A stretch of 40,094 nucleotides of DNA, taken from CAIVND01 sp035532075 (GTDB lineage Bacteria > Actinomycetota > Acidimicrobiia > Acidimicrobiales > Bog-793). Made by a program: the position numbers and the translations under genes. The stretch is taken from assembly GCA_035532075.1 (NCBI GenBank), contig DATKRV010000029.1, forward strand, positions 1 to 40,094, given 5' to 3'. This document shows, in pieces, positions 1 to 7,544 of the stretch (positions are counted from its first letter, which is position 1; the number at the start of each line of letters is the position of its first letter). The notes under the pieces are model-generated. The model was not told where the DNA came from. It worked only from the letters and a program-made list of their open reading frames with translations, and ran no database searches.

Positions 1-1635
1 AAGTTCGTCAACGCGGACAAACTCTGGGTCTCCCGCAGTAGCAGACTTCAGCACCACGTGACCCGGCAGGCGACTCTGGATCACCAGCCGACGGGTGAAG
101 CCCGAACCGCTACGGATGCCCCGCGCTCCGACAAGGCGGCCGGCAAGGGCAATCAGAGCGAGCGACTCCTCCGCCGCGACAAATCTCGGTGCGAGCAGAT
201 GTTGATCGAAATCGAGCATCACGACCAACGAGGCCGCGCGCGCGCGGTGCAGCACCGCCTCGGTGCCAACGAGAACGCGTGCGCTCAAATGGGAAGGTTC
301 ATCGCCTCGTTTGCCCCGGCTCTCCCCCGTCACGAGACGCGTCTCGACACCGACCAGCGCACTCAGCTCCTCAGCAGCGCGCGCCGCCCCGACGCGAAGC
401 GTCTTGAGCACGCTCGAACCGCACAAAAAACAGACGATCGGACGAGTGGCACCACAAGAGGCACAGGTGAGCAATCTTGCTCTGCCCGACTCAGCCAGCT
501 CGCGCTGTTGCATCGCTCCCGAGCACGAGACGCATCTGGCGATCTCCCCGCAAGCGTTGCACGCGAGAAGTCTCAGACGTCCCGTGCGATGCAATACGCA
601 CACCACCTGACGCCCGTCATCTGACAATGCCTGCTTGATGATGCGCGCAAGCTCCGGTGAATAGAGTCCCGACCGCGGGTCGTCCATTCGACGATCGATG
701 ATCTCTATCGCTGGCCAGTGCGAACGCTGGAAATGTTTTTCGAACTCCACCACCGGCTCCGTGCCTGTCAGCGCGAGTGGCGGACACGGACTCGTCATGA
801 TGAGCGGTATCGAACAGAGCCGGGCGCGCTGGCGCGCGATGACAGCTGCATTCCATGTCGGCGCGCGCTGAGCGGTAAATGACTCCGCGTGGATATCGAG
901 CACAAGGATTCCACCGAGATCTGCCACCCGGGCAAACGCAGCATTCCTGGTCCCGATCACGACCGCGACATCATCGAGCGCGATCTGATACTCATCGGGA
1001 AGTGTTGCGCAGGGATAGCTGCGTTGTCTGAGATGGCGCGCAAGCGTCTCCACATCGCGATGCTCGGGCACAAGTACGAGCAGGCTCTTGGCAGGTCGCG
1101 ATCTTGCAACGAGCATCGAGAGGAACGCCTCGACGACCATGAGCCGCGGCGCGTTCGGGGGAAGCGAGAGGAAAACCCGGCCCGATTCGAGCATTGCGAT
1201 CGTCTCTCGCATGACCGGGTCATCCGCGCCGGCTGGCGCCGCCGGTCGCTCGCGCACCATACGCGGTGCCGGTTCTTCCTGACTTGGGTGATCGCGCTTC
1301 ACAACCTTGCCTGTCGGTGATCCGGCCAGCAAGAAGGGGCGCAGCCAACCCGAATAGCGAAAAGCACCAAAGTGGGCAAGTTCGACGCCGGCTGCGTCAA
1401 GCGCAGGCGCGATGACTCCCTCGATTGGATTGCATTCGATGCCGTCGGGAACCTCGGCTCCGACCTCGATCACCCACGCCCGTACCTTTCGCCCGGCAAG
1501 CTTGACGCGCACGATCGTTCCGACTCGGATCTCGCTCGAGACCGCAACGAGATAGAGAAAGGTCCGATCGATTCCCGACACGTCGGGGACAACGCGGACT
1601 GCCTCGAATGCACCGTCTGGCGATGCCTGGACCAC
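1..1635 (-). CDS. priA: Primosomal protein N' (PriA), actinobacterial degenerate type, cut by left edge
   Basis: PriA acts in replication restart. The reading frame is open from a GTG at 1635 to base 1 (545 codons), so the C-terminus lies outside the window. Visible signatures are the segment 'VIGTRNAAF' that precedes motif II in PriA, and four CxxC pairs (CNAC, CVSC, CASC, CFLC; roughly residues 355-405) that form the family's zinc-binding module. The helicase residues are missing: no GxGKT Walker A is visible, and the DEEH box is replaced by DIHAE (about residue 247). Actinobacterial PriA proteins are known to lack recognisable helicase motifs, so this is expected rather than decay. The GTG start lies 4 nt past the metK stop, and an in-frame TAA just upstream limits the choice. 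It is probably cotranscribed with metK and coaBC. Confidence 0.9.
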   Translation of the reverse strand, partial: MVQASPDGAFEAVRVVPDVSGIDRTFLYLVAVSSEIRVGTIVRVKLAGRKVRAWVIEVGAEVPDGIECNPIEGVIAPALDAAGVELAHFGAFRYSGWLRPFLLAGSPTGKVVKRDHPSQEEPAPRMVRERPAAPAGADDPVMRETIAMLESGRVFLSLPPNAPRLMVVEAFLSMLVARSRPAKSLLVLVPEHRDVETLARHLRQRSYPCATLPDEYQIALDDVAVVIGTRNAAFARVADLGGILVLDIHAESFTAQRAPTWNAAVIARQRARLCSIPLIMTSPCPPLALTGTEPVVEFEKHFQRSHWPAIEIIDRRMDDPRSGLYSPELARIIKQALSDDGRQVVCVLHRTGRLRLLACNACGEIARCVSCSGAMQQRELAESGRARLLTCASCGATRPIVCFLCGSSVLKTLRVGAARAAEELSALVGVETRLVTGESRGKRGDEPSHLSARVLVGTEAVLHRARAASLVVMLDFDQHLLAPRFVAAEESLALIALAGRLVGARGIRSGSGFTRRLVIQSRLPGHVVLKSATAGDPEFVRVDEL

Positions 1636-1639
1636 CGGA

Positions 1640-2833
1640 TCAGAGGTTTAGAGCGCGACGAAGATCATCGGCGCGCGTCGTCGCCTCCCAGGTGAAATCG
1701 GGGTGTGACCGGCCAAAGTGGCCATAGGTCGCGGTCTTCTTGTAGATCGGACGACGCAGATCAAGATCCCGGATGATCGCCGCAGGGCGCAGATCGAAGA
1801 TCTCGCTCACGGCAATAGAGATCTTTTCGGGATCGACCGCCTCGGAACCGAAGGTTTCGACCATAACCGAGACCGGGCGGGCGACGCCGATCGCGTACGC
1901 GACCTGGACCTCGCAGCGACGCGCCGCTCCTGATGCAACAACATTTTTTGCCACCCATCGCGCCGCATACGCAGCAGAACGGTCGACCTTCGAAGGGTCC
2001 TTACCTGAAAAGGCTCCGCCACCGTGTCGCGCCCAGCCACCATAGGTGTCGACGATGATCTTGCGGCCGGTAAGTCCGGTATCGGCCCGCGGTCCACCGA
2101 GCTCAAAGTTGCCCGTCGGATTCGTAAGCACGCGATGCCCCTCGATCTCGAGACTGTCGGGGAGAATCGGGTTGATCACGTACTCAATCAGATCCGGATG
2201 CAGCCGTCCGAGGAGATCGACTCCCGGCTTGTGCTGGGTCGAGATCAGCACCGTCTCAAGACGAACCGGTCGACCGTCTTCGTAGCGGATCGACACCTGG
2301 GTCTTGCCGTCCGCGCGCAGATATCCAAGAAGCCCGGAATGACGAACCTCGGCGAGTCGCTCGGCGAGTCGGTGCGCGAGCCATATCGGCATCGGCATGA
2401 GGTCTGGCGTCTCGTCGCACGCGTAACCGAACATCATTCCCTGATCGCCCGCGCCCTGCTCAGAGAGCCGATCCTCTCCGTCTGATCCAGTGCGGACCTC
2501 AAGCGCGCGCGTCACTCCCTGACTGATGTCAGGCGACTGCTCGTCGACCGAGACGATGATTCCACATGAATTGCCGTCAAAGCCCGCTGCATCTCCGTCG
2601 TAGCCGATACGGATGATCGTCTCGCGCACGAGCTTTGGGATATCGACATAGGTCGAGGTGCTGATCTCGCCCGCGACACAGACAAGTCCTGTCGTTACCA
2701 GCGTCTCGCATGCAACGCGGCCGAATGGATCCTCGGAGAGGATCTGGTCAAGTACGGCATCAGATATCTGGTCCGCAACCTTGTCGGGGTGGCCCTCGGT
2801 AACAGACTCTGAGGTAAACGTAAAACTCGCCAA
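1640..2833 (-). CDS. metK: S-adenosylmethionine synthetase
   Basis: Makes S-adenosylmethionine from methionine and ATP in the cytoplasm. The 397-residue length is normal for MetK. GHPDK (residues 14-18), the GAGDQG signature (127-132) and the glycine-rich GGGAFSGKD loop (271-279) that binds phosphates are all intact. The start is a TTG, supported by AAGGA eight bases upstream; an ATG six bases before the TTG is in another frame. The gene follows coaBC by 53 nt and precedes priA by 4 nt, the usual actinobacterial order. I looked for a SAM riboswitch in the short leader and saw no room for one. Confidence 0.97.
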   Translation of the reverse strand: MASFTFTSESVTEGHPDKVADQISDAVLDQILSEDPFGRVACETLVTTGLVCVAGEISTSTYVDIPKLVRETIIRIGYDGDAAGFDGNSCGIIVSVDEQSPDISQGVTRALEVRTGSDGEDRLSEQGAGDQGMMFGYACDETPDLMPMPIWLAHRLAERLAEVRHSGLLGYLRADGKTQVSIRYEDGRPVRLETVLISTQHKPGVDLLGRLHPDLIEYVINPILPDSLEIEGHRVLTNPTGNFELGGPRADTGLTGRKIIVDTYGGWARHGGGAFSGKDPSKVDRSAAYAARWVAKNVVASGAARRCEVQVAYAIGVARPVSVMVETFGSEAVDPEKISIAVSEIFDLRPAAIIRDLDLRRPIYKKTATYGHFGRSHPDFTWEATTRADDLRRALNL

Positions 2834-2886
2834 CGCTTCATTCCTTTGTTCATCAACGGACAGACTGCCCGCGCGGAGTCCTCGGA

Positions 2887-4119
2887 TCAGTGTTCACCAA
2901 TTCGCGCGACAACGGCATCGAGCACTGCATGGGCAATCGTAGGCTTTGAGGCAAGGGCTACGTCGGTTCTTTTGCCATCCCGGCTCAGAATCGTCACCGC
3001 ATTAGTTTCGACATTGAAGCCCGTATTTTCCACCGAGACGTCATTGACGACGAGCAGGTCGACGCCCTTGTCACGCAGTTTCTGCTTCGCATGCGCAATG
3101 ATGTCGTCTGTTTCGGCCGCAAATCCGACAATCACCTGGCCGTTGCGACGACGTCGGCCAAGCTCGGCAAGTGTGTCGGGCGTCGGCACAAAGGCAATAT
3201 CTGGAATACCATCGCTCTTTTTGAGCTTGTGCTCCGCGGCATGGACCGGCCGAAAATCGGCAACGGCGGCGGCCATGATCACCACATCTGCCGTCTGCGC
3301 GAGTCCAGTCACCGCGCCGAAGAGTTCTTCAGCGCTCTCGACCGTGATCACCTCAACCCCTCGCGGAGCGACGCGATCGGCCGTCGTAACGAGCGTGACC
3401 CGAGCACCCCGGCTGCGCGCCGCCTCCGCGAGGGCATATCCCTGCTTTCCCGAGGAACGGTTGGAGAGATAACGCACCGGATCAATTGCCTCACGCGTAC
3501 CTCCAGCGCTAACGACCACGAAACGCCCTGCCAGGTCGCGTCGCGGAGCAAGTGCGCTCGCACACGCAGCGACAATGGTTTCGGTCTGCGCGAGACGTCC
3601 TGCGCCGACATCTCCTCCAGCAAGACGCCCAAGTTCCGGCTCGACGATCTGGACCCCACGACGTTCGAGCGTGGCGACATTTTCCTTGATCGCGGGATGC
3701 GCCCACATCTCCGAATGCATCGCCGGGCAGATCACCACAGGTGCCTCGGTTGCCACCAGTGTTGTGGAGAGTAGATCAGAGGCAATACCGTTCGCGTATT
3801 CGCCGATCAGGCGTGCCGTCGCAGGAGCAACCACGATGAGATCTGCAGTCTTGCCGAGCCTCGTGTGCAGGATCGGATCTCGATCATCGAACAGCGATGT
3901 GCGAGCCGGTTCGGAGGCAAGCGCGGAGAGCGTCGCGGCACCGATGAAACGGGATGCATTCTCGGTCATCACCGGAATGACGTAGGCGCCAAGATCCATC
4001 AGATGCCGCAGCAGTTCAACCGACTTGTAGGCCGCTATCCCACCGGTCACTCCTAGCACAATCGTCGCGCCAGCGAGCACGTATGGGTCGGCATTCGACC
4101 CTTCGGGCGAGTCCATCAT
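2887..4119 (-). CDS. coaBC: Bifunctional phosphopantothenoylcysteine decarboxylase / phosphopantothenate-cysteine ligase
   Basis: Carries out two consecutive steps of coenzyme A synthesis: ligation of cysteine to 4'-phosphopantothenate (CoaB) and FMN-dependent decarboxylation (CoaC). The N-terminal CoaC half shows the flavin-binding start GVTGGIAAYK (residues 23-32), the active-site His in PILHTRLG (H85), and PAMHSEMW (132-139). The last is the substrate motif usually written PAMNxxMW; the His variant also occurs in other actinobacteria. The C-terminal CoaB half shows SAGGTREAIDPVRYLSN, the KLKK loop and the DLLVVND segment. The 410-residue length is typical of the fusion. It starts 59 nt after the rpoZ stop and is probably in the same transcript. 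Confidence 0.96.
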   Translation of the reverse strand: MMDSPEGSNADPYVLAGATIVLGVTGGIAAYKSVELLRHLMDLGAYVIPVMTENASRFIGAATLSALASEPARTSLFDDRDPILHTRLGKTADLIVVAPATARLIGEYANGIASDLLSTTLVATEAPVVICPAMHSEMWAHPAIKENVATLERRGVQIVEPELGRLAGGDVGAGRLAQTETIVAACASALAPRRDLAGRFVVVSAGGTREAIDPVRYLSNRSSGKQGYALAEAARSRGARVTLVTTADRVAPRGVEVITVESAEELFGAVTGLAQTADVVIMAAAVADFRPVHAAEHKLKKSDGIPDIAFVPTPDTLAELGRRRRNGQVIVGFAAETDDIIAHAKQKLRDKGVDLLVVNDVSVENTGFNVETNAVTILSRDGKRTDVALASKPTIAHAVLDAVVARIGEH

Positions 4120-4178
4120 CGTCTTGGTCTCACGTTGTTAGCGCCCCATCAGCGAGGTACGCGCAACCTCGCGCGGAC

Positions 4179-4562
4179 CTACTCCGATGACTCGTCGCCC
4201 GACTCTTTGGGCGCGGACGCCTCACCATCTTCGAGTGCGACCTCCTCTTGTGCTAGCGCGGCAAGCACTGCGAGCTCCGCAGCGACCTCGGAATCAAGAT
4301 CGATCGCCTCATCTTGTTCTGGAACACCGGCTCGCACCTTGCCGGCGGCGATCTCTTCCATCGCGATCGAAAGGGGCTTTCTCGCAAGCGAGGTCACCTG
4401 CGGCGGAACGACTGCGCCGAGTCCTTCACCGAGCTGGTTGAAATACGCATTGATCTGGCGCGCGCGCTTTGCCGAAAGAGTGACCAGCGTGAATTTCGAC
4501 TCCGCCTTGTCGAGCAACTCCTCAATCGGAGGATCGATCATCGTGCTGCGTGGCTCAGCCAT
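4179..4562 (-). CDS. rpoZ: RNA polymerase omega subunit
   Basis: Small subunit that helps assemble and stabilise RNA polymerase. The segment from MIDPPIEELL through FTLVTLSAKRARQIN and KPLSIAMEEIAAGKV is the conserved omega core (residues about 8-95). The C-terminal third is an acidic, Ala/Glu-rich tail of low complexity, which makes the protein a little longer (127 residues) than the usual 80-110. The ATG is preceded by AAAGGAG with a 4-nt gap, a good ribosome binding site. Its place between gmk and coaBC matches many actinobacterial genomes. Confidence 0.95.
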   Translation of the reverse strand: MAEPRSTMIDPPIEELLDKAESKFTLVTLSAKRARQINAYFNQLGEGLGAVVPPQVTSLARKPLSIAMEEIAAGKVRAGVPEQDEAIDLDSEVAAELAVLAALAQEEVALEDGEASAPKESGDESSE

Positions 4563-4622
4563 GGGACTCCTTTTTGTTCCTGGACGAGATGGTTCCCGGC
4601 CTCGGGGGCGAAGACATCGGAT

Positions 4623-4680
4623 AGCCGGATCGTTTTCCTAACCGGATCGTTTTCCCAGCCGGATCGTTTTCCTAGCCGGA
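4623..4680. repeat. 17-bp tandem repeat, about 3.4 copies, on the gmk stop codon
   Basis: Three head-to-tail copies of a 17-bp unit (plus strand AGCCGGATCGTTTTCCT) lie at 4623-4639, 4640-4656 and 4657-4673, followed by 7 bp of a fourth. The middle copy differs at two positions. The gmk stop codon (4672-4674) and its last Ser-Gly codons lie inside the rightmost copy, so the array begins on the gene end and fills most of the gmk-rpoZ spacer. No stem-loop is obvious within one unit. The AT-rich core GTTTTCC stands out from the GC-rich neighbourhood. Confidence 0.9.
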
Positions 4681-5217
4681 GAAGCGCTGCCTTGAGGCCT
4701 CAACTATAGCGGCGAGCTCGCGGGTAGCCTGCTCGAGGTTGTCGTTGATGATTATCGCGTCGGCAAAGAGGCGCCCCTCGGCCATTTCCCGCCTCCCCAG
4801 AGCGACTCTGGCCTCCACATGGGCCTCATCGTCCCCCCGGCCGCGCAGGCGTTCCTCCTGAACCGTCTGGGAGGGGGCATCAAGCAATACGCAGACCACG
4901 TTCTCGGCGCGTTCTATTACCTGGCGCGCGCCCTGGATATCGATCTCAAGCACGAGATCGCGTCCGTCTGCCGCGTCGGGTACGGGAGTTCCGTAAAAAT
5001 GGGCGAGAACCTGGGCCCATTCAAGAAAGCCGCCCTCTTCGATGTGTCGACGGAATGTCGCCTCGTCGACGAAGGTATAGGCATCCGCTGACTCTCCTGG
5101 GCGCCTCGGGCGAGTCGTCCAGGACCTCGAGAGATGGAGCCTTCTGTCCAAGCCGACGAGCCGTTCGATCACCGTTCCCTTGCCGGCCCCTCCCGGGCCG
5201 GAGACGATGAGAATCAG
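4672..5217 (-). CDS. gmk: Guanylate kinase (probable CTG start)
   Basis: Phosphorylates GMP to GDP using ATP. The P-loop GPGGAGKGT (residues 7-15 from the chosen start) is followed by the GMP-binding part RSWTTRPRRPGE, YTFVDEATF, GGFLEWAQVLAHFYGTP, and by LVLEIDIQGARQV. The lid is RLRGRGDDE. The protein is 181 residues, slightly short but complete. No ATG, GTG or TTG exists in frame upstream of the P-loop. The first usable GTG (inside TVIERL) would remove the P-loop. The best start is a CTG at 5217 that shares CTGA with the mIHF stop, the same 4-nt overlap seen as ATGA or GTGA elsewhere in the window. ATT, the next codon, is the alternative. Confidence 0.92.
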   Translation of the reverse strand: MILIVSGPGGAGKGTVIERLVGLDRRLHLSRSWTTRPRRPGESADAYTFVDEATFRRHIEEGGFLEWAQVLAHFYGTPVPDAADGRDLVLEIDIQGARQVIERAENVVCVLLDAPSQTVQEERLRGRGDDEAHVEARVALGRREMAEGRLFADAIIINDNLEQATRELAAIVEASRQRFSG

Positions 5218-5534
5218 GGCCGCTCGATCGCCTCGAGCAGCGCACTGATCTGCTTGGCACCAAGACCCTGGAGGCGGCGGGTCTCCGAGATACCAACCTG
5301 ATCCATGAGCTTTCGAGCCTTGACCTTGCCGGTACCGGGCAGGGATTCAAGTGCGGCGAGCACCTTCATCTTGCCGATGATCTCATCACTCGAGGCCTTG
5401 GAGACGAGTTCCTTGAGCGTCACTCGACCGCTCTTGAGATGATCCTTGACCTCTGCACGTGCCTTCCGGGCAATTGCTGCCTTTGCCAGCGCGGCCTGTC
5501 GTTGTTCGGGGGTAAGCATTGGGGGTTGTGGCAT
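5214..5534 (-). CDS. mihF: Actinobacterial integration host factor (mIHF)
   Basis: Small nucleoid-associated protein that binds and bends DNA; it is typical of Actinobacteria and unrelated in fold to the alpha/beta IHF of proteobacteria. The 106-residue sequence carries the diagnostic features: the N-terminal helix LTPEQRQAALAKAAIARKAR, VKDHLKSG, and a helix-two-turn-helix-like part with LPGTGKVKARKLM and the end GISETRRLQGLG. It sits directly upstream of gmk, as in mycobacteria. No Shine-Dalgarno is seen before the ATG, but a TAACGT box lies 8 nt upstream, suggesting a leaderless transcript. A second in-frame ATG at Met6 is possible. Confidence 0.95.
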   Translation of the reverse strand: MPQPPMLTPEQRQAALAKAAIARKARAEVKDHLKSGRVTLKELVSKASSDEIIGKMKVLAALESLPGTGKVKARKLMDQVGISETRRLQGLGAKQISALLEAIERP

Positions 5535-5540
5535 GGAAGG

Positions 5541-5891
5541 TTACGTTAGCGCCGAGAGCGGCGAGTTGCCACAACGACCGCGGGCCACGCTCGACGCCGG
5601 GGCTTTCATCGCGCGCCAACGCTGGTTCGATGACGTGGTTTTACAAACTCGCGCCTCACTGAACCACGAGCGGCGCTGTCTCTTTGATCCCAAGAGATCG
5701 CGTGCAACGCTCCCATGGCGATGGACCGAGACACCGAGCGGGGCCAGTGAGCCAACCCGAACGTGATCTGGCTCGACAATTCGAGACGGCCGCGATCGCG
5801 CTGCCAACAGCTCCGGCAGTTTCGAATGCGTAACCCGAACGCGCCACGGCCATTCGACGACTGGCCGCGGAGCACTGGAGCTTTCGTCCAA
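5541..5891 (-). CDS. Possible small protein of unknown function between pyrF and mIHF
   Basis: I do not recognise this frame. It is open for 116 codons from a TTG at 5891, 11 nt after the pyrF stop, and fills the otherwise empty 368-bp interval between pyrF and mIHF. The central part (VRVTHSKLPELLAARSR to LAPLGVSVHRHGSV) reads like a folded protein. Third-position GC is only moderate and weaker than in neighbouring genes. There is no clear ribosome binding site. The C-terminal third is basic and overlaps the candidate mIHF promoter. It may be a gene or only spacer and promoter DNA. Confidence 0.25.
   Translation of the reverse strand: MDESSSAPRPVVEWPWRVRVTHSKLPELLAARSRPSRIVEPDHVRVGSLAPLGVSVHRHGSVARDLLGSKRQRRSWFSEARVCKTTSSNQRWRAMKAPASSVARGRCGNSPLSALT
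5543..5548 (-). promoter_or_regulatory. Candidate -10 box for a leaderless mIHF transcript
   Basis: TAACGT fits the TANNNT pattern and ends 8 nt before the mIHF ATG, which puts the expected transcription start on or next to the start codon. The -35 region is poor (TGGCAA at 17 nt). There is no ribosome binding site, which fits a leaderless message. Confidence 0.4.
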
Positions 5892-5902
5892 ACGGTTTCG
5901 AA

Positions 5903-6628
5903 TCAGGGGCTTGCATCCATCACTGACCTGACGATCGCCAGCGCGGCCTCTTCAGGAACGTTCGCGCGTGTGATCGGACGGCCAATCACCAAAAGATCCG
6001 CGCCTTTCGCAAGCGCCATTGCCGGCGTCATCGTGCGTGACTGGTCATTTTTGGCAGATCCCGGTGGACGGATTCCGGGCACAACGGCGACCAGATGAGG
6101 AGCACGGGACCTAACCACAGCGAGATCGGGAGCTGCGCAGACGAAAGCTCCACAGCCACCCTCGACGGCGATGTGCACGCGCCGGATCAATTCTTCAGGC
6201 GGCGCGACAAGATCGCTTGTCAGCACCGTCACCCCGACCACAGTCGGGGGTACGCAGCCCGCGTGTTCAGCTCCGGCGGTCGCGCCGTTCAACGCGGCGC
6301 GCACCATCTGCGCGCCACCAAGCGTGTGCACCGTAAGAAATCTGGCGCCGAGCCCTCCGACGACGCGGGCACTTCGCTCGACAGTGGTGGGAATATCGTG
6401 CAGTTTCAGGTCCAGGAATACCTCGAGCCCGATACTGCGCAACACCGCGACCGAGCGAGGACCCTCTGCGAGATAGAGCTCGAGCCCAATCTTGACCGTG
6501 CCCACATAGGCGCGTACGCGCTCGGAAAGTGCAAGCGCCTCGTCGAGTGTGTCGACATCAAGCGCAAGCACGATGCGTTGACGGGCCCGGGCAAACGCCT
6601 CGGAGGAATACCGGTCAGATTCAGCCAT
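5903..6628 (-). CDS. pyrF: Orotidine 5'-phosphate decarboxylase
   Basis: Last step of UMP synthesis: decarboxylates OMP. The start MAESDRYSSEAFARARQRIVLALDVD matches the family; ALDVD is the first strand and carries the first catalytic-site Asp. LDLKLHDIPTTV holds the DxKxxD catalytic motif. The phosphate-binding end is VVPGIRPPGS and LVIGRPIT. An ATG at 6628 overlaps the end of pyrD by 8 nt and gives 241 residues, the normal size. A longer open frame reaching 6748 would put 40 unconserved residues in front and overlap pyrD heavily, so I reject it. Confidence 0.95.
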   Translation of the reverse strand: MAESDRYSSEAFARARQRIVLALDVDTLDEALALSERVRAYVGTVKIGLELYLAEGPRSVAVLRSIGLEVFLDLKLHDIPTTVERSARVVGGLGARFLTVHTLGGAQMVRAALNGATAGAEHAGCVPPTVVGVTVLTSDLVAPPEELIRRVHIAVEGGCGAFVCAAPDLAVVRSRAPHLVAVVPGIRPPGSAKNDQSRTMTPAMALAKGADLLVIGRPITRANVPEEAALAIVRSVMDASP

Positions 6629-7544
6629 GGGCAACTCCAGTGAGTTCCCCGACGCGATCAACACCGTGTGCGCGACACCATCTGACAAGCTCTCGCTGGA
6701 CGAGAAGCGTCGCCCTTGGGCGCTCAAGCGTTGCCGTACCGATCCCAACAGCGCTTGCTCCGGCCATCATCAGCGCCACCGCATGCTCACCAGAACGCAC
6801 GCCGCCGACTCCGATGATCGGCAGCGTCGGCAGCTGCGCGTAACAGTCATAGACCGCCCGGAGAGCGACGGCGCGCACCGCCGGACCCGAAAGGCCCCCA
6901 CCGATACCGCCGAGTCTCGGCAGTCGGCGCTCGATATCGACATCGAGACCGGGCACGGTATTGATCAGCGCAACCGCACAGGCGCCACCCTCTTGCGCCG
7001 CTGCAGCAATCTCGGCAATATCTGCGACGTTCGGCGAGAGTTTGGCAATACGCGGTCGACCACACACCTGCGTCGCCTCAAGCACCTCGCGCGTCGCACG
7101 GGGCGAATGGGCGAACATCCGCGAACGGTCTTCGACATTGGGACACGATATGTTCACCTCGACGGCAACGAGCGCCCCCCGGACGGGACGCAACAGCTCT
7201 GCCGCGCGCGCGAAATCCTCGACCCGTCGACCCCAGATGCTGGCGATCACCCTCGCCCCCGCCGCGACGAGCCCGGGGAGGTCGTGTTCAATCCAGGCAT
7301 TCACTCCCGGTCCTTGCAGGCCAACGCTGTTCAACATGCCCCCCTCGACCGGAACGACGCGCGGCGCGCGATTTCCCGGCCACGGATCCGCGCTGAGTGA
7401 CTTGACAACCACAGCGCCAAGTTGTGAGAGATCGAAATAGGCGGCCAGTTCGGCACCATGTCCCGACGTACCTGACGCGGTGAGGATGGGGCTCGGCAGC
7501 GAAATCTCTCCGAGGGCGACCGCGAGATCGACGGCGCTGGTCAT
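6621..7544 (-). CDS. pyrD: Dihydroorotate dehydrogenase, class 1 type
   Basis: Oxidises dihydroorotate to orotate using FMN. GTSGHGAELAAYF is the N-terminal signature, VEVNISCPNV contains the catalytic Cys that marks class 1 enzymes (class 2 has Ser), and IIGVGGVRSGEHAVALMMAGASAVGIGTA is the FMN phosphate site. The sequence looks closest to class 1B, which normally works with the Fe-S/FAD subunit PyrK. No pyrK is present between carB and pyrF. The ATG at 7544 shares ATGA with the carB stop and gives 307 residues. A longer frame to 7601 lies inside carB and is unlikely. Confidence 0.93.
   Translation of the reverse strand: MTSAVDLAVALGEISLPSPILTASGTSGHGAELAAYFDLSQLGAVVVKSLSADPWPGNRAPRVVPVEGGMLNSVGLQGPGVNAWIEHDLPGLVAAGARVIASIWGRRVEDFARAAELLRPVRGALVAVEVNISCPNVEDRSRMFAHSPRATREVLEATQVCGRPRIAKLSPNVADIAEIAAAAQEGGACAVALINTVPGLDVDIERRLPRLGGIGGGLSGPAVRAVALRAVYDCYAQLPTLPIIGVGGVRSGEHAVALMMAGASAVGIGTATLERPRATLLVQRELVRWCRAHGVDRVGELTGVAHG

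Noticed and set aside
889..1320. 143-codon plus-strand frame
   Set aside because: Lies opposite priA, whose frame and zinc motifs are clear on the minus strand.
2834..2886. Possible SAM riboswitch before metK
   Set aside because: Only 53 nt, no matching stems, and metK is internal to an operon.
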